This document shows, piece after piece, positions 27,002 through 36,826 of a stretch of 64,000 nucleotides of DNA. The position numbers and the translations under genes are program-made. The notes under the pieces were generated by a model. That model did not search any database. It was not told where the DNA came from and saw nothing but the letters and a program-made list of their open reading frames with translations. The stretch comes from Paractinoplanes bogorensis (lineage in GTDB: Bacteria > Actinomycetota > Actinomycetes > Mycobacteriales > Micromonosporaceae): positions 1 to 64,000 of the forward strand of contig NZ_JAHKKG010000002.1 in the NCBI RefSeq assembly GCF_018829635.1. The letters run 5' to 3'. Numbering within the stretch: position 1 is the first letter of the stretch; each line of letters begins with the position of its first letter.

Positions 27002-28267
27002 ATGAAACGCACCGCGACCATCCTCACCGCCGTGCTGCTGGCCGCGGCCGGCTGCAGCAACTCGGGCGGCAGCAGTGGCGGCAGCAGCAGCGCCGACACC
27101 CCGGGCGTGACCGACACCGAGATCGTGGTCGGCACGCACATGCCGCTCACCGGTCCGGCCGCGGCCGGCTACTCGAAGATCGCGCCGGCCACCAAGGCCT
27201 ACTTCGATTACGTCAACGCGAACGGCGGCGTGCACGGCCGCAAGATCACCTACAAGATCATGGATGACGGGTACAACCCGGCGAACACGCAGCAGGTCGT
27301 ACGGCAGCTGGTGTTGCAGGACAAGGTGTTCGCGATCCTCAACGGCCTCGGCACCCCGACCCACAGCGGCGTGCTCGACTTCCTCAAGACCAACCGGGTG
27401 CCCGACCTGTTCGTGGCCAGCGGCAGCCGCAGCTGGAACCAGCCCGACAAATATCCGGGCACGTTCGGGTTCAACCCGGACTACACGGTCGAGGGCAAGA
27501 TCCTGGCGACGCACATCAAGGAGGCGTACGCCGGAAAGAAGGTCTGTTTCCTCGGCCAGGACGACGATTTCGGACGGGACAGCCTGGCCGGCGTCGAGAA
27601 GGTGCTCGGGGCGGTCGCGGCGAAGCAGACCTATGTGACCAGCAACCCGAACGTCGGCCCGCAGATCGGTGCGCTCAAGGCGGCCGCGTGCCAGGTCGTC
27701 GTGCTGGCCACGGTGCCCGGTTTCACCGCGCTGTCGATCGGCACCGCGGCCAAGATCGGGTTCAAGCCGCAGTTCGTGGTGAGCAACGTCGGTTCCGACC
27801 CGACCACGCTGGCCAAGACGCTGGGTGACGCGGCTCCGCTGCTCGAGGGGGTCGTCGCCGCGAACTATCTGCCGCTGGCCAACGACACTCAGAACCCGTG
27901 GATCCAGCTCTACACCAAGGTCAACACGCAGTACAACGCCGGCGCCGAGATGGACAACAACGTCGTGTACGGCATGTCCGTCGCCTATCTGTTCGTCCAG
28001 GCTCTGCAGGCGGCCGGCAAGGATCTGACCCGCGACGGCATCACCGCTGCGGTGGCCAAGGGTGGCTTCACCGGACCGGGTCTGGTGCCCGTCCGCTACT
28101 CGGCGACCGACCATTCCGGGTACGCCGGCGAGCAGCTGACGACCATCGAGAAGGGCGTCGCCAAGTATTTCGGCAAGCCGTACCGCACCGACGACGGTGA
28201 CGGCGCGGTCGAGGCCTACGAGGCGGCGGCCGTGGCCCCGCCTGCAAACGGCATCCCCGCTGCTTAG
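27002..28267 (+). CDS. substrate-binding lipoprotein of the transporter
   Basis: 421 residues. A lipoprotein signal (LLAAAGC, Cys at about residue 18) is followed by a Gly/Ser linker and a type I periplasmic-binding domain (Peripla_BP_6): TEIVVGTHMPLTGPAAAGY, FLKTNRVPDLFVASGSRSW, VCFLGQDDDFGRDSLAGV. It captures the ligand outside the membrane for the LivGFHM importer. An ATG 3 bp earlier is equally in frame; AGAAAGG spacing favours the second. These proteins also take up aromatic acids and short-chain acids, so the amino-acid label is only a family name. Confidence 0.9.
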   Translation: MKRTATILTAVLLAAAGCSNSGGSSGGSSSADTPGVTDTEIVVGTHMPLTGPAAAGYSKIAPATKAYFDYVNANGGVHGRKITYKIMDDGYNPANTQQVVRQLVLQDKVFAILNGLGTPTHSGVLDFLKTNRVPDLFVASGSRSWNQPDKYPGTFGFNPDYTVEGKILATHIKEAYAGKKVCFLGQDDDFGRDSLAGVEKVLGAVAAKQTYVTSNPNVGPQIGALKAAACQVVVLATVPGFTALSIGTAAKIGFKPQFVVSNVGSDPTTLAKTLGDAAPLLEGVVAANYLPLANDTQNPWIQLYTKVNTQYNAGAEMDNNVVYGMSVAYLFVQALQAAGKDLTRDGITAAVAKGGFTGPGLVPVRYSATDHSGYAGEQLTTIEKGVAKYFGKPYRTDDGDGAVEAYEAAAVAPPANGIPAA

Positions 28268-28277
28268 GGTGTAAGAA

Positions 28278-28294
28278 GTTAACTGATCAGTAAC
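28278..28294. promoter_or_regulatory. palindrome upstream of the SDR genes
   Basis: A perfect 10-bp palindrome ACTGATCAGT (28282-28291) inside the imperfect gttaactgatcagtaac, about 20 bp before the first SDR start. The ACTGATCAGT core resembles TetR-family operators of fatty-acid regulators. The sequence differs from the operator at 22781, so it may serve a different regulator. Confidence 0.5.
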
Positions 28295-28312
28295 CGACTC
28301 GAGGGAGCGTCG

Positions 28313-29056
28313 ATGGCGGACCAAGTGGCGATCGTGACCGGGGCCAGCAGGGGGATCGGGTTCGCCATCGCGCAACGCTTCGTGGCCGACGGATACAAGG
28401 TCTGCATCACCGGCCGCGACGCGGCGGCGCTCGACTCGGCGGCCAAGGATCTGGGCGGCGCCGAGGTGGCGATCGGGGTGGCCGGCAAGGGCGACGACCC
28501 CGATCACCGGGCCGCCGTCATCGACACCGTGCTCGGCCAGTTCGGCCCGGTCACCGCGCTGGTCAACAACATCGGCATCAACCCGGTCTACGGGCCGCTG
28601 GCCGAGCTCGACCTGGCCGCGGCCCGCAAGATCTTCGAGGTCAACGTCGTCGGCACGCTCGGCTGGGTGCAGGAGGGGCTGCGCGGCGGGCTGTCCGAGG
28701 GCGGCTCGATCGTCAACATCTCGTCGGTCTCGGGCGTGCGGCCCGCGCCCGGCATCGGCTTCTACGGGGTCACCAAGGCCGCGTTGATCCACCTCACCGA
28801 GGAGCTGGCCGTCGAGCTGGCCCCCAAGGTGCGGGTCAACGCGGTCGCCCCGGCCGTGGTGAAGACGAAGTTCGCCAGTGCGCTGTTCGAGGGCCGCGAG
28901 GAGAAGGTGTCGGCGGGCTATCCGCTGGCCCGGCTCGGCGTCCCGGAAGACGTCGCGGGCGCGGTCGCGTTCCTCAGCTCGCCCGACGCCGCCTGGATCA
29001 CCGGGCAGACCCTCGTCATCGACGGTGGCGTCACGTTGACCGGGAAGATGCAGTGA
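28313..29056 (+). CDS. short-chain dehydrogenase/reductase
   Basis: 247 residues, classical SDR: TGASRGIG cofactor loop near the N-terminus, NNIG where NNAG is usual, catalytic Ser in NISSVSG and YxxxK in FYGVTKAA, C-terminal WITGQTLVIDGG. Oxidises or reduces a hydroxyl/keto group, probably of a CoA or acid substrate given the neighbours. Coupled to the next SDR by GTGA. Confidence 0.9.
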   Translation: MADQVAIVTGASRGIGFAIAQRFVADGYKVCITGRDAAALDSAAKDLGGAEVAIGVAGKGDDPDHRAAVIDTVLGQFGPVTALVNNIGINPVYGPLAELDLAAARKIFEVNVVGTLGWVQEGLRGGLSEGGSIVNISSVSGVRPAPGIGFYGVTKAALIHLTEELAVELAPKVRVNAVAPAVVKTKFASALFEGREEKVSAGYPLARLGVPEDVAGAVAFLSSPDAAWITGQTLVIDGGVTLTGKMQ

Positions 29057-29832
29057 AGCGGGTCGTGGTCACCGGTGCCGGCGGCGGGATCGGCGCGGCC
29101 CTCGCCCGCCGGTTCGCGGCCCAGGGCGCCGAGGTCATCGTCAACGACGTCGACCCGTCGGCGGCCGAGGCGGTGGCCAGCGAGATCGGCGGCCTGCCGG
29201 TGCCCGGAGACGCGGCGAACGAACAGGACACCCAGCGCCTGATCGACACGGCCTGGAACGAGCTGGGCGGCATCGACCTGTTCTGCGCCAACGCGGGCGT
29301 GCTGACCGCCGGCGACGAGAGCACCCCGGACGAGGTGTGGACACGCGACTGGAACGTCAACGTGATGTCGCACGTCTACGTCACCCGCGCGCTGCTGCCC
29401 CGCTGGCTGGACAAGGGCGACGGGCCGAAGCGCCTGGTCATGACGGTCAGCGCGGCCGGGCTGCTCACTCTGCTGGGCAGCGCGCCCTACGCGGTCACCA
29501 AGCATGCCGCCCTCTCGTACGCGGAATGGCTGCGCGCCACCTATCACCACCGCGGGATCACCGTGCAGGCGTTGTGCCCGCAGGGCGTCCGCACCGACAT
29601 GCTGACCCGGGGCAGCGAGCGCGGCAGTGCCAGCGCGGCCCTGCTGGCCGACGGTGCTCTCGAGCCGGACGAGGTCGCGGCCAAGGTGGGCGAGGCGCTC
29701 GAGGGCGACAGCTTCCTGATCCTGCCGCACGCCGAGGTGGCCGACTTCTATCAGTTGCGGGCGACCGACCCGGACCGCTGGCTGGGCGGCATGAACAAGA
29801 TGCAGCGGGCGTTCGAGGGTGGCCCGCGATGA
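29053..29832 (+). CDS. short-chain dehydrogenase/reductase
   Basis: 259 residues from [18 protein letters not shown] cofactor site, CANAGV, catalytic Ser in VMTVSAAG and YAVTKHA. Different enough from its neighbour to suggest two successive steps rather than a duplicated activity. Start and stop both overlap adjacent genes by 4 bp. Confidence 0.88.
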   Translation: MKRVVVTGAGGGIGAALARRFAAQGAEVIVNDVDPSAAEAVASEIGGLPVPGDAANEQDTQRLIDTAWNELGGIDLFCANAGVLTAGDESTPDEVWTRDWNVNVMSHVYVTRALLPRWLDKGDGPKRLVMTVSAAGLLTLLGSAPYAVTKHAALSYAEWLRATYHHRGITVQALCPQGVRTDMLTRGSERGSASAALLADGALEPDEVAAKVGEALEGDSFLILPHAEVADFYQLRATDPDRWLGGMNKMQRAFEGGPR

Positions 29833-30820
29833 AGGGCCTCGACCTCGCCCGCCTGCAGGCCTATCTGAAGAGCGGCGAGCTCACCGGGCGGATGTTCGCC
29901 GGCGGAAGATCCAATTTGACGTACGCCATAACCGATGGCGACCAGCGCTGGGTGCTCCGCCGTCCCCCGCTGGGCCATGTGCTGCCGACGGCCCACGACA
30001 TGGCGCGCGAACACCGCGTGCTGGAGGCCCTGTCCAAGGCCGGCTTCCCGGCACCGCGCCCGGTGCTGATGTGCACCGATCCCGACGTGATCGGCGCCCC
30101 GTTCTATCTGATGGAGCACGTCGACGGCACGATCTACCGCGACGTCGCGGCACTGGAGGCGCTCGGCCCGGACGCGATGCGCACGCTCACCCTGTCGCTT
30201 GTGGACACGCTGGCCGACCTGCACGCGCTCGACCCGGCGGCGATCGGGCTGGCCGACTTCGGCCGCCCCGAGGGCTTCAACCAGCGGCAGGTCAGCCGGT
30301 GGAAGAAGCAGCTCGACGCGTCCCGCAGCCGCGACGTGGCCGGCATCGACGAGCTGCACGCCCGGCTGGCCGTCGACATCCCGGCCGGCGGACCGGGCAC
30401 CGTGGTGCACGGCGACTTCCGCCTCGACAACGTGCTGATCGGCGACGAGCTGCAGGTCAACGCCGTGCTCGACTGGGAGATGTCGACGCTGGGCGACCCG
30501 TTGAGCGACGTCGCGCTGATGTTCGTCTACGCCGACCTGCCGCTCAACGTGGGGGCCGGTGGCCGTCCGACCGCTCCGCTGCGGGTGCCCGGGCATCCCA
30601 GCCTGACCGAGCTGGGCGCCCGGTACGCCGAGCGCAGCCGGCGCGACGTCAGCGATCTGCATTGGTACGTGGGATTCGCCGCCTTCAAGCTCGCCGTGAT
30701 TCTCGAAGGCGTGCATTACCGATACGTTCAGGGCCAGACCGTGGGTGGGGGTTTCGAGTCGATCGGCCAGATGGTCGGCCCACTGGTCATGCGCGGCCAC
30801 GAGGCGCTGGAGGGACACTG

Positions 30821-30821
<1 letters not shown>
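29829..30821 (+). CDS. APH-type phosphotransferase of the ACAD10/11 group
   Basis: 330 residues, kinase-like fold: [10 protein letters not shown] (nucleotide loop), [10 protein letters not shown] (catalytic Brenner motif), [11 protein letters not shown] (metal site). Such proteins beside an acyl-CoA dehydrogenase correspond to the kinase half of ACAD10/ACAD11, which phosphorylate 4-hydroxyacyl-CoA so that the dehydrogenase-like half can remove phosphate. The same chemistry is plausible here, but not shown. Confidence 0.83.
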
Positions 30822-32019
<1,198 letters not shown>

Positions 32020-32023
<4 letters not shown>

Positions 32024-32607
32024 CCTCATCTGGCCAGCCGCGGGTCGACGGCCGTACGGCCCGATCCGAACGCACCCGCACCGCGATCGTCGACGCCCAC
32101 CTGCAGCTGATCGGCGAGGGTGACCTGCGCCCGACGGCCGACCGCATCGCCAGGACGGCCGGGGTGTCGCTGCGCGCGCTGTGGAGCCACTTCGCCGACA
32201 TGGAAGCGCTCTTCACCGCGAGCGGCAAACGCGTGCTCGAGGTGCGCGACGCCGCCCACCGGCCGATTCCGGTCGAGCTGCCGCTGGCCGAGCGCATCGA
32301 CGCCTACTGCCGGCAGCGGGCCCGCCTGCTGGAACAGATCGGCCCGACGGCCAAGGCAGCCGCGATCAAGGAGCCGTTCTCCGAGACGCTGCGCCGCTAT
32401 CGCCGCATGCACGTCAAACGCGTGCGCGACGAACTGTCGGTGCTGTTCGCGGCCGAGGTGAAGGGCAACGACGAGCTGCTGGACGCCCTGACCGCGGTCA
32501 GCATGTGGCCGACCTGGGCGACGTGGCGGGAAAACATGGATCTGCCGGTGAACGCGGCCCGGGCCACGCTGCAGCGGACGATCACGGCGCTGCTGGCCGG
32601 CGCTTAG
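32020..32607 (+). CDS. TetR-family regulator closing the catabolic cluster
   Basis: 195 residues from GTG. HTH at about 18-62 ([40 protein letters not shown]). It is the last gene of the overlapping series and is the natural candidate to bind the palindrome at 22781-22797 and/or 28278-28294. Ligand probably an acyl-CoA or related intermediate (inference). Confidence 0.85.
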
Positions 32608-33124
32608 CGTTGCGCAGGCGGATGCCGCTGAAGCCGAGCGTGCTGCCGACGACCTGATCCCAGAACGGCCACAGGTTGTCGAGCACGCGCAGCTGAATGC
32701 CGGCCTCGGCGTGATGCGCGAACAGGTCGCCGACCGGATCGGGCGGGCCCAGTGGCTCGACCGGTTCGGTCGCGACCAGCGCCTGCGACTCGGCTCCGAT
32801 CGGTTGGAACGGCGCGGCCGGCAATCGATAGGCGTAGAGCCGGGTCGACCGGATCCGGTCGAGCCACGCGTATTCGACCGCGTGCACCCGCACCCCGCAC
32901 CCGGCCCCGACGATGCGGTCACGGTCTCTGTCGGACGTGCCGTCGACCACCCAGGCCATCGCGCGCGGGCACTGCCGGGGAAACCAGTAGTCCGGTGCCC
33001 GATCGGGACCTACGGCCCAGACGTACGCCCCGGCCTCGCTCGACGTCGGCGCGACGTGCGGCACGAAACGGGCGATGGTCGGGTCTTCGCTGAAATGCAG
33101 CACCTCACCGTCGCGGGGACGCAT
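32582..33124 (-). CDS. DUF6886-like protein
   Basis: 180 residues. HFSEDPTIARFVPHVAPTS, YVWAVGPDRAPDYWFPRQCP and AMAWV are typical of a conserved actinobacterial and firmicute family of unknown function (DUF6886, from memory). Rich in Trp, Tyr and His; no catalytic motif assigned. Its 3' end overlaps the convergent TetR gene by 26 bp. A 36-residue membrane protein gene ends 3 bp upstream on the same strand. Confidence 0.75.
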   Translation of the reverse strand: MRPRDGEVLHFSEDPTIARFVPHVAPTSSEAGAYVWAVGPDRAPDYWFPRQCPRAMAWVVDGTSDRDRDRIVGAGCGVRVHAVEYAWLDRIRSTRLYAYRLPAAPFQPIGAESQALVATEPVEPLGPPDPVGDLFAHHAEAGIQLRVLDNLWPFWDQVVGSTLGFSGIRLRNAKRRPAAP

Positions 33125-33127
33125 CGC

Positions 33128-33238
33128 TCACATCTGCTCGATGTTCTCGCGCCCGTCCGGCCCGATGATCCGCTCGCCGCACCAGAACAGGACCGCGGCC
33201 AGGACCATCACGGCGGCCACCAGCATCCAATCGACCAT
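33128..33238 (-). CDS. 36-residue single-helix membrane protein
   Basis: The frame begins MVDWMLVAAVMVLAAVLFWC and ends in the polar tail GERIIGPDGRENIEQM. An excellent ribosome site (GGGGGAGGGG) lies 6 nt upstream of the ATG. One transmembrane helix of about 18 residues, cytoplasmic-like charged tail. It sits 3 bp upstream of the DUF6886-like gene, so the two are probably one transcript. No homologue is recognised. Confidence 0.6.
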   Translation of the reverse strand: MVDWMLVAAVMVLAAVLFWCGERIIGPDGRENIEQM

Positions 33239-33377
33239 GCTCGCCCCTCCCCCACGTCCGACCCCATCCTCGAACGGGAAGAGTCGGCAGAGGTCGCACT
33301 CAGAGTCCGGTTTCCCGTACGCGGCGTGTCGACCACAGGGATGATAGCGCTCGACATAGACGATCGTCAGTCCCGAT

Positions 33378-33611
33378 TCAGCCCACCAGGGCGCGCTCGT
33401 AGCAGACCGAGAGGTCGGACCCGGCGTACGCGCCGAAGAGGGGGATCGGGCGGTAACCCTCCCGCTCGTAGAAGCGCATCGCGTCGGGCTGGGCGGTGCC
33501 GGTCTCCAGGCGCAGCGTGGTCCAGCCGCGGGTCACAGCGGCCTGCTCGAGGGCCCGCAGCACGGCGGTGGCGACGCCGCTGCCCCGTGCCGCCGGGATC
33601 CTCGATGGTCG
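33378..33611 (-). pseudogene. N-terminally truncated GNAT acetyltransferase
   Basis: The frame after the marR stop reads IPAARGSGVATAVLRALEQA (GNAT motif A) and later DAMRFYEREGYRPIPLFGAY (motif B). The first half of the domain (roughly 70 residues) is missing and the fragment begins directly at the marR stop codon. A 61-codon piece could start at ATG 33563 but would lack the acetyl-CoA loop. Decayed gene, probably by deletion. Confidence 0.65.
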
Positions 33612-34100
33612 TCATCGCGACTCCGCGTCGCCGGCGATCTTGTTGAGCACGGTGGCCAGGTCGCCGAGGTCGAGGCCGCCCAGGTGGTCGAAGATGTGCC
33701 GCCGCACGCTCGCCAGGTGGGTCGGCCAGGCCTCGCGCAGGCGGGCCAGGCCGGGATCGGTCAGCACCGCGTTCCAGCCGCGGGCGTCCTCGTCGCACTT
33801 GACGCGCTCGACGTAGCCGAGCGACTCCAGTTTCGCGGCCAGCCGGGTCATGCCACTCAGCGACATGTCGCAGGCCTGGGCCAGTTCGCTCATCCGCATC
33901 CGCCGGTGCGGCGACTCGGACAGGTGACGCAGCACGCTGTACTCGCTCAGCGACATGCGCTGCTCGACCTCGAGGTCGGCGTTCATGGCGCGGGGCAGCA
34001 CCATCAATATCCGGCCGAACGCTCGCATGACCGCCTCCTCGGAGCCGGAGAGCGCGGTGAGACCCGGCGGGAGGGCCGGATCGGGTGATGTGGCGGACAT
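33612..34100 (-). CDS. MarR-family regulator
   Basis: 162 residues, winged-helix: MSLSEYSVLRHLSESPHRRM, ELAQACDMSLSGMTRLAAKL, wing VKCDEDARGWNAVLTDPG. Divergent from an NAD(P)H:FMN-reductase-type gene with a palindrome between. Similar MarR/reductase pairs respond to quinones or electrophiles; that is inference here. Longer upstream starts lie across the operator and are rejected. Confidence 0.88.
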   Translation of the reverse strand: MSATSPDPALPPGLTALSGSEEAVMRAFGRILMVLPRAMNADLEVEQRMSLSEYSVLRHLSESPHRRMRMSELAQACDMSLSGMTRLAAKLESLGYVERVKCDEDARGWNAVLTDPGLARLREAWPTHLASVRRHIFDHLGGLDLGDLATVLNKIAGDAESR

Positions 34101-34133
34101 GACGTTGATCGTAGGCTGCCTGTGCCGGAATAG

Positions 34134-34149
34134 TTGCTTGACGAAGCAA
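34134..34149. promoter_or_regulatory. MarR operator palindrome
   Basis: TTGCTT-GACG-AAGCAA, perfect 6-bp arms, midway in the 142-bp divergent region. Downstream lies a perfect 16-bp tandem duplication, cgagcacggacacacc at 34155-34170 and 34171-34186. Confidence 0.65.
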
Positions 34150-34242
34150 GTTAGCGAGCACGGACACACCCGAGCACGGACACACCCGAGTTGCGGAAGC
34201 ACACCACAGGCCGCGGCTACCCCCCACAGGCAAGGAACTGAC

Positions 34243-34806
34243 ATGACCAAGATCGGAATCATCCTCGGCAGCACCCGCCCGGGCCGCAACGGCGAGGCGG
34301 TGGCCAAGTGGGTCTACGACGTCGCCGCCAAGCGCACCGACGCCGAGTTCGAGCTGGTCGACCTCCTCGACTACAACCTGCCCCACCTCGACGAGGCGAT
34401 CCCGCCGTCGATGGGCCAGTACTCCCAGCCGCACACCATCGAGTGGGCCAAGAAGATCGACTCGTTCGACGGCTTCGTCTTCGTCACCCCGGAGTACAAC
34501 CACTCCACCTCGGGCGCCCTGAAGAACGCGATCGACTTCCTCTTCAAGGAGTGGAACAACAAGGCGGTCGGCTTCGTCGGGTACGGCTCGATCGGTGGCG
34601 CCCGCGCGGTCGAGCACCTGCGCCTGATCGCCGGCGAGCTCATGCTGGCCGACGTGCGGGCCCAGGTCCTGCTGTCGCTGGCGACCGACTTCGAGAACTA
34701 CAGCACGTTCCTGCCGAGCGAGCGTCAGGAGCAGGCCCTGGCCACCGTGCTCGACCAGACGGTGTCGTGGAGCAAGGCCCTCGAGACCGTCCGCAAGGCC
34801 GCCTGA
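34243..34806 (+). CDS. NAD(P)H-dependent FMN reductase family oxidoreductase
   Basis: 187 residues, flavodoxin-like fold: IGIILGSTRPGRNGEAVAKW (FMN phosphate loop), VFVTPEYNHSTSGALKNAID (flavin contact), FVGYGSIGGARAVEHLR. Likely reduces quinones or azo/nitro compounds with bound FMN. Start has AAGGA 8 nt upstream. Followed by a strong hairpin. Confidence 0.9.
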   Translation: MTKIGIILGSTRPGRNGEAVAKWVYDVAAKRTDAEFELVDLLDYNLPHLDEAIPPSMGQYSQPHTIEWAKKIDSFDGFVFVTPEYNHSTSGALKNAIDFLFKEWNNKAVGFVGYGSIGGARAVEHLRLIAGELMLADVRAQVLLSLATDFENYSTFLPSERQEQALATVLDQTVSWSKALETVRKAA

Positions 34807-34859
34807 GGCATCGGCCAAGAAGTAACGCAAGACCGTCCGAAAAGGGCGTAATGCACAAA

Positions 34860-34892
34860 CGGCCCCCGGAGGTGCTTGCATCCCGGGGGCCG
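34860..34892 (+). terminator. strong hairpin after the FMN reductase
   Basis: Perfect ten-base arms cggcccccgg and ccgggggccg with a 13-base loop, 54 bp after the stop and just before the next gene. Confidence 0.6.
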
Positions 34893-34909
34893 CGGCGCAC
34901 AATGCTTGG

Positions 34910-35821
34910 GTGCAAACCACGACAACTAGTGACTCTCTTCAGCAATTGCTCGAAATGCCACGAAAGTCTTGGTGGGCCCGTCTGCCGTTCGGCGTCCGGA
35001 TGACGGCCGGGACCAGCGCGCTGCTCATCGCGATCGGCGGCGTCGCTGTGGGTGTCGGCATGCTCACCGGCGACGACCCGGCCGCGCCACGGATCGTGAC
35101 GGCGATCGGCCAGGCGGGCGGGGCGCCGCCGGTCGACCCGCAGGCCAGCTACGAGACGCGTCCACCGGGATCGATGGGCCTGGGGGCCGACTCGGCCGGA
35201 TCGGTTCCCGTGCCCGCGGGTGCGGTGGCCGGAGCCGCCGGGCCTGCGCATCGGGCCGCCGGGACGACCACCCCGGCCGGGACGACCCCCCGCACGTCGG
35301 ACAAGGCGGACCGCACGGGAACGCGCGCGCCCCGGCCTCCGGCGAAGGCATCGCAGGCCGGGTCGCCGGGCCGGCCGGGCTCGGAGGCGCCGACCGCCGC
35401 CATCCCCCCGGGACCTCAGGTCACCACGCGGACGGATGTCGAGACGCGCGAGGTTCCGTTCCAGACCCGGTTCGTACGGGATCCCTCTCTTCCCCGCGGG
35501 ACTCGGAAGGTGCAGGCCGAGGGTGTGGCCGGCGAGGAAACGCTGCGCTATCTGGTAACCCTGACCGACGGCCAGGAGACCAGCCGCAAGCTGATGGACA
35601 TCGTGGTGACCCGGCAACCGCAACACCGGGTGATCGCGTTCGGGGGACGGCGTGGCTTCGACGGCCGGTGTGACGACAAGGGCCTCGACCTCTGCGTGCC
35701 GCTCGGTCGCCAGGCCTGCTCACCCGAGAGCGGCTCGATCAACGTGCTCGACCAGGACGTCCAGCTGCTCAACGGCGGCTCGGTGGGTGAGCTGCCACAA
35801 ATGAATTGCGGCCGGCGCTGA
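34910..35821 (+). CDS. membrane-anchored protein with a G5 domain
   Basis: 303 residues from GTG. One membrane helix at about 36-54 (ALLIAIGGVAVGVGML), then a disordered Pro/Ala/Thr region to about 165. A G5 domain follows (about 170-245: TRTDVETREVPFQTRFVRDP, GVAGEETLRYLVTLTDGQE). A C-terminal ~55 residues contain four Cys (GRCDDKGLDLCVPLGRQAC and the final NCGR) likely in disulfides. G5 domains bind N-acetylglucosamine-containing or wall polymers, so a wall-facing role is likely. Confidence 0.82.
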   Translation: MQTTTTSDSLQQLLEMPRKSWWARLPFGVRMTAGTSALLIAIGGVAVGVGMLTGDDPAAPRIVTAIGQAGGAPPVDPQASYETRPPGSMGLGADSAGSVPVPAGAVAGAAGPAHRAAGTTTPAGTTPRTSDKADRTGTRAPRPPAKASQAGSPGRPGSEAPTAAIPPGPQVTTRTDVETREVPFQTRFVRDPSLPRGTRKVQAEGVAGEETLRYLVTLTDGQETSRKLMDIVVTRQPQHRVIAFGGRRGFDGRCDDKGLDLCVPLGRQACSPESGSINVLDQDVQLLNGGSVGELPQMNCGRR

Positions 35822-35840
35822 CCGATCGCAGACTGCGCGG

Positions 35841-35996
35841 GTGACGACCGACTTCGGCCCGGTCCCCGGCTTCACGGCCGGGAAATATCGGGAACAGTTG
35901 CGCGCGGTGCACGACCGGATCACCGTGGAGGGCATGTCCGTCTCGCACGCCACCCGGGTTCTGATCGAGGCCCGCTCCCTCGGGGCGCGCACGTGA
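35841..35996 (+). CDS. 51-residue protein coupled to nucleotidyltransferase
   Basis: GTG start, 51 residues (VTTDFGPVPGFTAGKYREQL then a helix rich in Arg, His and Val, ending EARSLGART). Its TGA overlaps the GTG of the next gene (GTGA), which argues for real translation. Predominantly helical, no known motif. Confidence 0.45.
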   Translation: MTTDFGPVPGFTAGKYREQLRAVHDRITVEGMSVSHATRVLIEARSLGART

Positions 35997-36826
35997 GCCT
36001 GAGCGACGCCCGGCTGGGTGAGATCGCGGCCGAGGTGGCGCGGGTGCCCGGCGTGGTCGCCGTGGTGCTGGGCGGCAGCCGGGCCCGGGGCACGCACACG
36101 CCCGACTCCGACACCGACCTCGGCCTCTACTACCGCCAGCCGCTCGACATCGGCCGGCTGGGCGAGGTGGCGCGCTCCTTCGCGGGCGAATCGGCTCAGG
36201 TCACCGGGCCCGGTGGCTGGGGGCCGTGGGTCGACGGGGGCGGGTGGCTCGAGGTGGACGGCGGCGCGGTGGATTTCATCTATCGCGACCTCGACCGCGT
36301 ACGCGGGGTGGTGGCCGACGTCGAGCAGGGCCGTTACGCGTTCCACGAGCAGGCGGGGCATCCTCTCGGGTTCGGCTCACACGCGTACGCGGGGGAACTT
36401 GGTCTTTGCCGTGTTCTGAGCGACCCGACCGGGGAGGTCTCGAAACTGCGGAGCCGGCTCCGGGTCTATCCCCCGGCGCTGGCCCAGGCCCTGGTCGCCG
36501 GGCTGTGGGAGGCCGACTTCCTGGTCGCCAATGCGCGTAAGGGGGTGAGCCGCGGCGACACCCTCTATGTCGCGGGCTGCCTGTTCCGGCTGATCGGGGT
36601 GTGTGCGCACGCGCTGCACGGCGCGGCCGGCCAGTGGCTGATCAACGAGAAGGGTGCGGTGGCCGCGACCGACCGACTGCCGGGTGCGCCGGAGCGGTTC
36701 GCCGAACGGGTCGACCAGGCGTTCGGCGCGCTCGAGGGCGATCCGCTGCGATTGCGCCTGGCCATCGACATCGCGGCCGACCTCGTGCTCGACACCGCGG
36801 ACGCGTGCATGATGATGGTCCGGTGA
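35993..36826 (+). CDS. nucleotidyltransferase-domain protein (MNT type)
   Basis: 277 residues from GTG. N-terminal nucleotidyltransferase motif GGSRARGTHTPDSDTDLGLY (GS...DxD metal site, about 27-46) and a third acidic position in VDFIYRDLDRV. The C-terminal ~150 residues are helical (GLWEADFLVANARKGVSRGD), like aminoglycoside-modifying or DUF4111-type enzymes. Could transfer AMP to a small molecule or protein. Coupled upstream to a 51-residue gene and downstream to peptidase E. Confidence 0.75.
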   Translation: MSLSDARLGEIAAEVARVPGVVAVVLGGSRARGTHTPDSDTDLGLYYRQPLDIGRLGEVARSFAGESAQVTGPGGWGPWVDGGGWLEVDGGAVDFIYRDLDRVRGVVADVEQGRYAFHEQAGHPLGFGSHAYAGELGLCRVLSDPTGEVSKLRSRLRVYPPALAQALVAGLWEADFLVANARKGVSRGDTLYVAGCLFRLIGVCAHALHGAAGQWLINEKGAVAATDRLPGAPERFAERVDQAFGALEGDPLRLRLAIDIAADLVLDTADACMMMVR

